A DNA stretch of 64,000 nucleotides. It comes from Streptomyces sp. WZ-12. GTDB lineage: Bacteria > Actinomycetota > Actinomycetes > Streptomycetales > Streptomycetaceae. Under the pieces are notes generated by a model. That model was given only the letters and a program-made list of their open reading frames with translations. It ran no database searches and had not been told where the DNA came from. Position numbers and translations under genes: made by a program. Position 1 is the stretch's first letter; every line of letters starts with the position of its first letter. The stretch spans positions 3,472,001 to 3,536,000 of the forward strand of contig NZ_CP118574.1 of the NCBI RefSeq assembly GCF_028898845.1, given 5' to 3'. Shown here piece by piece: positions 16,570-25,310 of this stretch.

Positions 16570-19500
16570 GTGATGGGTAGATTCCGGCCAAGAGTCGGAA
16601 AGCTACGCGGCGGCACCGTTGCCGGGATAGCGCGCAAGACGGTGACCACCACAGTGGTCGTGACGCTGCTCGGCGGCATGACGAGCCAGGCAACGGCCGC
16701 AACCACAGAGCGCGCACACAACGCAGCCCAGAAAGCCGACTTCGCCCAGGCAGTGTCGGCCCTGGACCGCCTGGCCGCCACGCTGCCGAAGTCGTCCGCC
16801 ACCCAGGCGGCTGCTCCGCGCTCGGAGCTTGACCGGATCAGCGCGGAGCGCGATCGCCAACTCGTCGAGGACTTCGCGGAGTTCGACGAGGAGGACGAGG
16901 TCCGCGAGGCTGCCAAGAAGGCCCTGGAGAGCGACGACCCGAACGCGATCCGGGAGTTCCTGGAGCACGGCGAGGCCGAGGCCCGCCAGCGCGCCAAGGA
17001 CAAGAAGGACGGCAGCGACGCCGCGAATCGCAAGAAGATCGAGGCGATGCGCGGCACCGGCGGGCCGACGTTCAACGCCGAGGTCGAACGCGTTCTGGGC
17101 CCGAAGGCCACGGCCAAGGACCGTGAGGACTTCCTGGCCTTCGGCGCGGAGATCGCCCGCCAGAAGGACCAGAAGGACGAGAAGAACGCCAAGGAGCGCG
17201 CGGCCGAACTCCGCAAGCGCGTGGAGTTGCTGGCGGCCAACGGCGGCCCGGAGGTGAAGAAGGCCGCCCAGGAGGCGCTGGCCGCCGGCACCGACAAGGC
17301 GATCGAGGAGTTCCTGGAAAAGGGCTACCAGATCGCGGCGAAGAAGGACGCCGACGACCGGGCGGCCCAGGAGAAGGCTCAGAAGGAGGCCCAGGAGGCC
17401 GCCGAGAAACTGCGTGAGCTGGCCGAGAAGGCCAAGCGCGCGGCGGAGGCCCGCACGCAGCTCATCGGCTTCCACGGCGACGCGGTCAAGGCCCTCAAGG
17501 ACGCGTCCAACGCGATGACGTCGGCGGCCCAGGCATCGCGTGAGGCCGACCGGATGCTCTCGGCCGACCGCGCGGGCAAGCGCCTGTCCTCCTACGACAG
17601 CGTCAAGGCCGAGGTCGAACGCCAGGTCGGCTATGCCACCGCGGCGGCCACGCAGGCGAAGGTCGCGGCGAGCCAGGCCAAGGTGCAGGCCGACGTCCTG
17701 GTGGAGACCGGTCTGACCTACGGCACGCAGTGGTCCGAGGTCGCCTCGGGCATCGCGGAGGCGGCGGACGCGGCGGCCAAGGCCGCTCAGACCGCCCAGC
17801 ACGCCGTTGACGCCACGGCCGCCGACGCCGCGGCGTTGGACGGCAAGAACGCGGCCGAAGCGCACGAGCAGCAGGCCAAGAAGTGGCGGGCCAACGCCGA
17901 GGAGAACGCCAAGGCGGCAGCCCAACTGGCCACGGCCGCTGACAAGCAGGCCAAGGTCGCCGCGAACGCGGCCGCCCGTGCCAAGCAGGCCCGCCTCGAC
18001 GCCGAGAAGGCCGAGAAGGAAGCCTGGGAGCACGCCCAGAAGACCCGTGAGGCCCGCGTCGAGGCCCAGCGCCAAGCCAAGATCGCCGCCGAACAGCGCG
18101 CGATCGCCGAACGCGAGCGCAACCTGGCCGCCCAGGCACGAGCCCGCGCCGAACGCGAACGCGACAAGGCGGCTGCGGCGCGGTCACGTGCGGAGGCCGA
18201 GGCGCGCACCGCGGCCGCGGCCCGCGCGCAGGCCCAGGCGGCCGCGGCCACGGCAGCCTCGGCACGCGCCAGCGCCGCCGAGAAGGAAGGCATCGCCGCC
18301 AAGGCGGACGAGAAGGCCCGCGGCGAGGAGACCAACGCCCGCAACGCCCGCAACGATGCGTTCAAGGCGGAACAGAACCACCAGGCCAAGGAGGCCCGGG
18401 CCAAGGCCACTGAGGCAATGGCCGCCTCGGGCCGCGGCACCGCAGCCGCCGGCGAGGCCAACGCCGCCGCAGAGGCGGCGCGGGCAGACGCCAACACCGC
18501 TGGTGCGGCGGCCAGTCAGGCTCGCGGCGCCGCCGACACGGCCAGCGGTGCCGCGGTACGCGCCCGTTCCGCGGCCACCGAAGCCGCAGGCGCCGCAGCC
18601 CGGGCACGGGCCGCAGCAGCCGAGGCCACCGCGCACGCGGCCCGCGCCAACGCCGCCGCCAACAACGCCGAAGCCGCCGCCGCACGCGCCAACCACGCCG
18701 CCAACAAGGCCGAGGCCGAGTACCAGGCCACCAACGCCGCGGCGCTGAAGGCCAACACCAAGGCAGCCGAGGCCACCGCCCAGGAAGCCCGCGCCGGCAT
18801 CGCCGCGCACGAGGCATCCCGCCTGGCCGGACAGGCCGCCATCCATGCCAACCAGGCCCTGCAGGCGGCCAACCGCACCAAGGACGAAGCCGAGGGCGCG
18901 GTCCGCGAAGCGGCCATGGCCAGGCTCCAGTCCACCATCGCCGTCCAGGCGTCCGGGGCCGCCCGCACCACCGCGGCCGGCATCGCCGACCCGGCCAACA
19001 CCGCCATCGAGCTGACGGCCCCCTTCACCGGCAAGGACGTCGACGCCGACTTCGCCACCGAAGTCGCCAAGGCCGCCCAGGAGACCGGCGAGGATCAGGT
19101 CAAGGCCGCAGAGGCCAAGGCCGCCGAAGCGGTCAAGGCCGCCGAGGACGCCGAGGCCGCCGCCAAGCGGGCAGGCGCCCAGGTCGCCCCTGCCTTCAAG
19201 GCCGCCGCCGACGCCGCCCGTTCCTCGGCCAACGCCGCACGGTCCGCGGCCGCGGCCATGAAGTCCGCAGCCGAAGCAGCCGCCGACGGCGCCAAGGCCA
19301 GGGCCGCCGCAGCATCCGCCAACAAGGCCGAAGCCCAAGCCAAGGGCGACGCCGACCTCGCCCGCCAAGCCGCCAACCAGGCCGCCAAGGACGCGGCAGC
19401 CGCACGCAAGGCAGCCGACGAAGCGGAAGCCGAAGCCGCACGGGCCCGCAAGGCAGCCGCCGAGGCAGACCAACACGCCGCCGCGGCCAACAGCGCCGCC

Positions 19501-20964
19501 AACCAGGCCGAACACGAAGCCAGCGTCGCCCAAGGCGCGGCAGCCCAGGCGGAAAAGGACGCCGCCGCCGCCGACAAACTCGCCACCTCCGCCGAAAACC
19601 ACGCCAAGTCCGCGGAAGAAGCCGCCAAGAACGCCAACAAGTACGCCAAGGAAGCGGACGAGGCGGCAAACAAGGCCGAGGAGTACGAGCGGGAACAGGA
19701 ACGCAAGCGGCGGGCGGAAGCGGCCGCGCAGGATGGTAAGGGCGGCGGTTCCAAGCTGAGCGCCCTCCAAGAGGAGGCAGTCAGAACTGCCGGCATGACG
19801 CCTGAGGAGTACGAGGAAGCTCGCAAGGCTGATAAGTCAATCAGTGACTTCCTCAAGGAAAACGGCGGCAAGATCCTCGAAGAGCTCCTCGGCCTTGACG
19901 ACATCAAGAAGTGCTTCACCGAAGGCAACGTCGAGAGCTGCGTCTGGACTCTCATCGGGGCCCTCCCTTGGGGTAAGGCCCTCAAGGTCGTCAAGGAGCT
20001 CCCAGAGATCTCCAAAACCATCTATCGTGTCGTTACTGGCTTCGGGAAATTCATTCGTGAATCTTCTACAGCAAAAAAGCTGATCAGCAAGGGCCAAGCG
20101 GCCATTGACAAGTTCCGCAGGACCCCCGAATCCTGCGTACGGAACAGTTTCACCTCGGAAACACCGGTACTGATGGCCGGTGGCTCGAGCAAGACAATCA
20201 AGAATATTCGGATCGGGCAGCAGGTTCTGGCTACCGACCCCAGCACCGGACAGACCGCGATGCGGGCCGTCACCAATGTGATCGTCGGCGAGGGGCAGAA
20301 GCACCTGGTTGAGATCACCATCGGCGCAGACGGCAAAGCCGGGAACACCATCGGAACGGTCCAGGCCACCGATGGACACCCGTTCTGGGTGGACAACCAG
20401 CGACGTTGGCTGGATGCCAAGAACCTTAAGGCTGGCGACCGCCTTCGCACCCCCAACGGTGAACTGCGACAGGTCCTCAGCACTCGAGCATGGACCGAGA
20501 ACCGCAAGGTCTACAACCTCAGCGTCGAAGGCATTCACACCTACTACGTGCGAGCGGGGTCGACATCGGTACTGGTCCACAATTCCAATTGTGGACCATA
20601 CTCACACGTCTCACCGAGCGGTAACGGGATCATGGCAACTCTTAACGACGAGGGGCTCGTTGAATTTGTCATCACATCCGGTCCAGACACTCCCCGTGGC
20701 GGCGAGATGTTCAAGTCCGCCCTCGCCCACTTCGGCGACAAAGCCAAGGGAGTGAAGGCGTACTGGCAGAACGGCGGCAAGCTGAGCGATAACCTCAACT
20801 CCTTCAACGAGGCCATCCGTTCCGGAAAATCACTGGAGGAGGCTGCGCGATCCACTTTCACCGGAAAAATGTCCACACGGTCGGGCTTCTCGAAGGAAGT
20901 TGAAGTCGTCGAGTTGCGCGGCATGCCCGGAGAGTACACAAACGTTGGGGTCGTTTTCCGTTGA
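16570..20964 (+). CDS. Secreted ALF-repeat / coiled-coil stalk / Hint polymorphic toxin (UmbC-like)
   Basis: This 1,464-residue protein has a basic signal peptide (about 1-43, AxA site near 41-43), three ALF-type repeats (about 111-145, 167-200, 228-262), an Ala/Lys/Glu-rich helical stalk (about 270-1055), a pre-toxin linker (about 1057-1185) and a polymorphic-toxin Hint domain. Hint landmarks are Cys1189 before NSFTSETPVLMAGG, TDGHPFW with His1270, and HTYYVRAG leading to VLVHN ending at Asn1338. Cleavage there would free a C-terminal module of about 126 residues (GGEMFKSALAHFGDKAKG, then EEAARSTFTGK, ending YTNVGVVF) that I cannot assign to a known toxin family. The ring-stalk-toxin layout resembles UmbC of Streptomyces umbrella particles. 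The GTG at 16570 has AAGGAG 9 bases upstream; ATG at 16573 is the alternative. Codon use becomes less GC-rich from about 20000, as expected for exchanged toxin tips. Confidence 0.85.
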   Translation: MMGRFRPRVGKLRGGTVAGIARKTVTTTVVVTLLGGMTSQATAATTERAHNAAQKADFAQAVSALDRLAATLPKSSATQAAAPRSELDRISAERDRQLVEDFAEFDEEDEVREAAKKALESDDPNAIREFLEHGEAEARQRAKDKKDGSDAANRKKIEAMRGTGGPTFNAEVERVLGPKATAKDREDFLAFGAEIARQKDQKDEKNAKERAAELRKRVELLAANGGPEVKKAAQEALAAGTDKAIEEFLEKGYQIAAKKDADDRAAQEKAQKEAQEAAEKLRELAEKAKRAAEARTQLIGFHGDAVKALKDASNAMTSAAQASREADRMLSADRAGKRLSSYDSVKAEVERQVGYATAAATQAKVAASQAKVQADVLVETGLTYGTQWSEVASGIAEAADAAAKAAQTAQHAVDATAADAAALDGKNAAEAHEQQAKKWRANAEENAKAAAQLATAADKQAKVAANAAARAKQARLDAEKAEKEAWEHAQKTREARVEAQRQAKIAAEQRAIAERERNLAAQARARAERERDKAAAARSRAEAEARTAAAARAQAQAAAATAASARASAAEKEGIAAKADEKARGEETNARNARNDAFKAEQNHQAKEARAKATEAMAASGRGTAAAGEANAAAEAARADANTAGAAASQARGAADTASGAAVRARSAATEAAGAAARARAAAAEATAHAARANAAANNAEAAAARANHAANKAEAEYQATNAAALKANTKAAEATAQEARAGIAAHEASRLAGQAAIHANQALQAANRTKDEAEGAVREAAMARLQSTIAVQASGAARTTAAGIADPANTAIELTAPFTGKDVDADFATEVAKAAQETGEDQVKAAEAKAAEAVKAAEDAEAAAKRAGAQVAPAFKAAADAARSSANAARSAAAAMKSAAEAAADGAKARAAAASANKAEAQAKGDADLARQAANQAAKDAAAARKAADEAEAEAARARKAAAEADQHAAAANSAANQAEHEASVAQGAAAQAEKDAAAADKLATSAENHAKSAEEAAKNANKYAKEADEAANKAEEYEREQERKRRAEAAAQDGKGGGSKLSALQEEAVRTAGMTPEEYEEARKADKSISDFLKENGGKILEELLGLDDIKKCFTEGNVESCVWTLIGALPWGKALKVVKELPEISKTIYRVVTGFGKFIRESSTAKKLISKGQAAIDKFRRTPESCVRNSFTSETPVLMAGGSSKTIKNIRIGQQVLATDPSTGQTAMRAVTNVIVGEGQKHLVEITIGADGKAGNTIGTVQATDGHPFWVDNQRRWLDAKNLKAGDRLRTPNGELRQVLSTRAWTENRKVYNLSVEGIHTYYVRAGSTSVLVHNSNCGPYSHVSPSGNGIMATLNDEGLVEFVITSGPDTPRGGEMFKSALAHFGDKAKGVKAYWQNGGKLSDNLNSFNEAIRSGKSLEEAARSTFTGKMSTRSGFSKEVEVVELRGMPGEYTNVGVVFR

Positions 20965-20994
20965 CCAGTAAACCTCTACCCAGCTGAGTGATCC

Positions 20995-21032
20995 GCAGCA
21001 GGCCGCCCCAGCTTCCAGGGTCGGCCTGCTGC
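20995..21032 (+). terminator. Hairpin between toxin and immunity genes
   Basis: GCAGCAGGCCG (20995-21005) and CGGCCTGCTGC (21022-21032) form a perfect 11-bp stem with a 16-base loop, 30 bases after the toxin stop. Confidence 0.65.
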
Positions 21033-21059
21033 CACAATGAGGCAAATTTGGATATTGGC

Positions 21060-21077
21060 CATCATGAAGGCATGATG
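21060..21077 (+). promoter_or_regulatory. Inverted repeat upstream of the putative immunity gene
   Basis: CATCATG (21060-21066), four bases, then CATGATG (21071-21077): a perfect 7-bp inverted repeat in an AT-rich stretch about 45 bases before the ATG. It lies where an independent promoter would be and could be an operator. Confidence 0.4.
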
Positions 21078-21121
21078 ACTTGAAGCAAGATGAGCTCGAA
21101 TCAGATGCATTGAGGTATTGA

Positions 21122-21394
21122 ATGAACGGGATGAGGAACATGGACTCTGTAGCCGCCGAGTTGCGGTCAGCCCGGGAGCGCGGCGCCGGAGCCATCGAGA
21201 CCGCTCAGCTCGCTCGAGATCTTCTACAGAACGGGTTCGGCGTAATCTCCTTTGTCGCGGCCTTCCATAAAGCCTTCGGGATTCCATTGAACATCCTCCA
21301 GAAGGCTCAAGCTTGGCAAGGGTTCGGGTGGGGTGGCCTTGCCATCTCTGATGAGGACTTCGAGAAGACCCTCAGCCCATGGTTCACGCCGTAA
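21122..21394 (+). CDS. Putative immunity protein to the upstream toxin
   Basis: A 90-residue acidic, cytoplasmic-type protein without signal peptide or membrane segment. It has a helical first half (SVAAELRSARERGAGAIETA) and a distinctive end AFGIPLNILQKAQAWQGFGW followed by SDEDFEKTLSPWF. GAGG lies 5 bases before the ATG. Small non-secreted proteins directly after a Hint-type toxin are normally the matching immunity protein. I recall similar small proteins in Streptomyces but no experiment on them. It is preceded by a hairpin and its own AT-rich leader, so it is probably expressed independently of the toxin. Confidence 0.65.
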   Translation: MNGMRNMDSVAAELRSARERGAGAIETAQLARDLLQNGFGVISFVAAFHKAFGIPLNILQKAQAWQGFGWGGLAISDEDFEKTLSPWFTP

Positions 21395-21522
21395 CGCGTT
21401 GCGTACTGCCGGCGGCGAGCGCGAAGATCGAGGGCACACAGGGGAAACTGATGCAGCTGGTGCCGCAGGGATAGCTGAGTGAGGACCAGCCCAGACTGTT
21501 CACCTGGCGCACCCGTTCGCTC

Positions 21523-22833
21523 TCAAGAAGAGCTGAACCACCAGAGCGAAAAAGGCTCTTCTTCCTGCCTTCGAAGGTGACAAACCGGAACATCGGGGGC
21601 TGAGCTGTCGCCTGCGGGAACTCCGATTCCGGCGACCGGATCCAGCGGCGATCCAGCAGCCGGGGCGGTCCGGTGGGCAGCCGCCGCCGGCACCACCGCG
21701 GGCGCGTCGGCGGACGCCGGGCCCAGCGCCCGCTCCAGAGCCTGCCGGCCGCGCTCCCACGCGGCGGGCACCAGATGCCCGTAGACGTCGACCGTCGTCT
21801 TGATCGACGTGTGCCCGAGCCACCGGGAGACCTCATGGAGAAGGACCCCGTGCGCCAGCGCGGTGGAGGCTAAGAAGTGGCGCAGGGTGTGCGGGGTGTA
21901 CTTCGGGCTCCCGTCCGGCGCGACGATGCCCGCGTTCTTGAGTGCCTTCCTGAAGTGGTAGGCGTAAGTGTTCGCCGTGGGCATGGTGCCCTTGCCCCGG
22001 TCGCGCGGCGCGAACAGGACCTCCATCCCCGCCGTCGTCACCGTTCCCCACTCCCGCAGGTGCATGTCGATTTCCTCGGCGAGGAAGGCAAGTAGGGGAA
22101 CGTCCCGGCACTCCCCCTCGGCCCGGTGCTTGAGCGGTTTGAAGCGGGTCTTGCAGTCGTCGCGGTGCGCCTTCGCGCTGACTTGCCGGCGCACGCGCAG
22201 GAAGTCGGAGCGGACGCAGTCGGTGGTGAATGCCAGAGTCTCGCTGATGCGCAGGCCCGCCCCGGCCTGTAGGTACACGGTCAGGCGGTACTGGGGTGAG
22301 ATCTGCTTGGCGAAGAGATCGACCTCGTACAGGGTGGGGATCTCGTCCTCGTCGACCGCGTGCGTCGCGCTACGGGGCAGTTTGATGCCCTCAGTGGTGA
22401 CCATCTTCATGCGGTCGCACACCGTACTTGCGGCGAGCTTCTTCCCCAGCGTCGCGACGAAAGCCTCAACGTCCTTGCGCGCCACCCCCGCGATCGTCTT
22501 GTCCCCCAGGCGAGGGAGGAGGTGGATCCGCAGGAAGCTCTCGTAGTTGCGGTAGGTGGAGTCGCTGATGACCTGGCGCTCCAGCCACTCCGCGGCGTAG
22601 GCGCGCAGGGTGATCTCACCGCGCTTGGGGTCGAGGTAGAGGCCCTCGTACTTATCGTGCTGCAGCCTGTCGGCGAAAGCGTCGGCTTGGGACTTCTTCT
22701 CGAAGCTCGGCTGCCGTTCAGCGCCGCCCGGTTCGCGGTAGCGGACCGTCCACGCGTGTCCGCACCGGGGCTTTGTGCACGGGTAGTTGACGTTGCGTTT
22801 GTCGCTCTTGCACCTCTGGTAGACGGTGGCCAT
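21523..22833 (-). CDS. int: Tyrosine site-specific integrase, probably with an internal deletion
   Basis: This 436-residue integrase is of the type found on Streptomyces integrative elements. It has an N-terminal Cys/His arm segment (MATVYQRCKSDKR, PCTKPRCGHAWTVRYREPGG), a SAM-like core-binding domain, and a catalytic domain with all five residues in place: Arg in GAGLRISETL, His and Arg in HTLRHFLAS, His in WLGHTSIKTT, Tyr in VDVYGHL. Between KKLAASTVCDRMKMVT and EGIKLPRSA the usual helix of about 20 residues seems missing in frame, so activity is doubtful. AAGGAG lies 9 bases before the ATG at 22833. The last about 30 codons contain paired repeat copy B. The excisionase gene lies just upstream. 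Confidence 0.85.
   Translation of the reverse strand: MATVYQRCKSDKRNVNYPCTKPRCGHAWTVRYREPGGAERQPSFEKKSQADAFADRLQHDKYEGLYLDPKRGEITLRAYAAEWLERQVISDSTYRNYESFLRIHLLPRLGDKTIAGVARKDVEAFVATLGKKLAASTVCDRMKMVTTEGIKLPRSATHAVDEDEIPTLYEVDLFAKQISPQYRLTVYLQAGAGLRISETLAFTTDCVRSDFLRVRRQVSAKAHRDDCKTRFKPLKHRAEGECRDVPLLAFLAEEIDMHLREWGTVTTAGMEVLFAPRDRGKGTMPTANTYAYHFRKALKNAGIVAPDGSPKYTPHTLRHFLASTALAHGVLLHEVSRWLGHTSIKTTVDVYGHLVPAAWERGRQALERALGPASADAPAVVPAAAAHRTAPAAGSPLDPVAGIGVPAGDSSAPDVPVCHLRRQEEEPFSLWWFSSS
21639..21657. repeat. Paired 8-bp direct repeat, copy B
   Basis: GATCCAGC, GGC, GATCCAGC with an 11-bp period inside the 3' end of the integrase gene. Compare copies at 9719, 23773 and 23839. Confidence 0.6.
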
Positions 22834-22873
22834 CGAGCCTGACTCCTTGCTCGCTCGCTTCGGGTACCCGGTC

Positions 22874-23056
22874 TCACCCGTAGTGCTCCTCCAGGTAGTT
22901 GGCGATGTCGCGCTCACGGAACCGCAGCAGGCGTCCGATCTTCTGGGGTCTGATCCCCCAGACGCGGTACTTGTTCCTGACAGTGACCTCACTGACCCTC
23001 AGCCACGCCGCGACCTCTTCCACGGTCAGCAGCCGGTTGCTCCCACCTCGCGTCAT
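22874..23056 (-). CDS. xis: Excisionase / MerR-type helix-turn-helix protein
   Basis: A 60-residue AlpA/Xis-type DNA-binding protein. RLLTVEEVAAWLRVSEVTVR, then RVWGIRPQKIGRLLRFRERD is the typical winged-HTH recombination directionality factor layout. It lies 40 bases upstream of the integrase on the same strand, the normal order int-xis in Streptomyces integrative elements, where it bends att DNA and favours excision. Its ATG overlaps the TGA of the small upstream gene by four bases. Confidence 0.82.
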   Translation of the reverse strand: MTRGGSNRLLTVEEVAAWLRVSEVTVRNKYRVWGIRPQKIGRLLRFRERDIANYLEEHYG

Positions 23057-23238
23057 GCGCCCACCGCCCCGTCCGGATCCATGGTGATCTCCCTTGTGCT
23101 CGGGTCTTGGGCCAGCGGTGCATGGCGCGGTGGCGGCTCGGCTACCGCACCGGGCATGGACGATGGACGCTCCATCTCGGCCATGGCGTCAAGCCCGCGA
23201 TCTTGCGGGGTGAAGTCGCGCGGGAGCGGGGCGGTCAT
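23053..23238 (-). CDS. Small hypothetical protein coupled to xis
   Basis: A 61-residue frame starting MTAPLPRDFTPQDRGLDAMA and ending with TGA that overlaps the excisionase ATG (ATGA). GAGG lies 6 bases before its ATG at 23238. The frame stays open upstream to 23499, but that part is Pro/Thr/Ser-rich and unlike a protein. No domain recognised. The overlap and the ribosome binding site are the case for it being real. Confidence 0.45.
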   Translation of the reverse strand: MTAPLPRDFTPQDRGLDAMAEMERPSSMPGAVAEPPPRHAPLAQDPSTREITMDPDGAVGA

Positions 23239-23772
23239 CGCTCGCCTCGCCCCATGGGTGCCGCTGGTAGTCGGGATCGCGAAGGTAGAGGTAGGGGTGG
23301 GCGTCCGTGCATGGCTCGGTCGGCTGGTGCAGATCTCGAGGGATGGAGGTACGAGGTGGCTTGGCTGGCAAGGGATAGGGCTGAGCGGCGGACATCGGCA
23401 GGTGGCGCCCGGGAGTGGGTCGGATCCGTCTGGTGCTGACGTGAAGTAATAGGGAAACCGGCGGCCGGAATTGTCATCGCCATCACGGATGTTCGGCATA
23501 CGACGACGCGGGGAGAACGCGGCCGCCGTCCCAGGCAGACCTGTTCATGCGGCTGTGTTGCCGCAGCTCATGCAGATGAGAGTCGCCAACGAGCCACCGC
23601 CCTGTTCGCCGGATGTGCGGTGGAGCAGAATTTTCTTTGTTCGATACCGAATGGGGTAGCGGCAGCAGCTACGTTGCGGCACAGAGTTCCGACCACATCT
23701 CGCGCAGCACACCCTGTCCGCGACGGATCCGCAGCCGAGCACGGCCTGATCCAACCGACCGACCGTCAGCCA

Positions 23773-23791
23773 CATCCAGCTCCGATCCAGC
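23773..23791. repeat. Paired 8-bp direct repeat, copy C
   Basis: CATCCAGC, TCC, GATCCAGC with an 11-bp period; 66 bases from copy D. Confidence 0.6.
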
Positions 23792-23838
23792 GGCGGTCCG
23801 GATAACCAGGGACGACGACAGATGACGAGGCGTCAGAA

Positions 23839-23857
23839 GATCCAGCACGGATCCAGC
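23839..23857. repeat. Paired 8-bp direct repeat, copy D
   Basis: GATCCAGC, ACG, GATCCAGC with an 11-bp period, near the right edge of the island. Confidence 0.6.
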
Positions 23858-23949
23858 ACCGGGCACGACAACGGGGCCGATCCCGGATGGGACCGACCCC
23901 GCCTGACCTGCGTATTTGCCAGATCGCTACATCAACGCTAAGGCGCGCC

Positions 23950-25038
<1,089 letters not shown>

Positions 25039-25310
25039 GGTGGCGACTTCCCGGAGCTGGAGTTGGGCGAGGGGCGGGCCGTTTCCCGGGGGCCGGCCGG
25101 TGGGACCGGGCCGGGCCTGGGGCGGCCGATCCACCAGTCTACTGGGCGGGCCCCGTGGTGCCGGGCGGGCCGGGAGCGGGCCCCGCGAGGGCGCGCGTCG
25201 CCCGGCGTGCTCCCTCGGCGTGCCCCGGGCCGCCTAACGCACCCCCCAAGGTAGGTCAAAGTGCGTGTCCTGTGACCGATTAATCCCACCTCGCTGCCTA
25301 CCGTTGGCGG

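Larger units (their letters stand above)
23239..23949. other. Element edge between xis and ychF
   Basis: No convincing gene. The position corresponds to where replication or transfer genes would begin in an intact integrative element, so a deletion is likely. It contains repeat copies C and D. A dyad-like stretch GCCGATCCCGGATGGGACCG lies near 23877. No tRNA gene was found at either end, so the attachment site is not identified. Confidence 0.4.

Noticed and set aside
18184..19770. Minus-strand 528-codon Gly/Leu-rich frame inside the toxin stalk
   Set aside because: It mirrors the Ala-rich coiled coil; low complexity, no start signal, no domain.
21523..21560. 9-bp inverted repeat AAGAAGAGC/GCTCTTCTT as integrase terminator
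   Set aside because: The loop is over 20 bases and it lies within the coding end; not convincing.
21400..21620. tRNA gene or attachment site next to the integrase
   Set aside because: No T-loop or CCA-like pattern or acceptor pairing found here or at 23880-23950; the att site stays unidentified.
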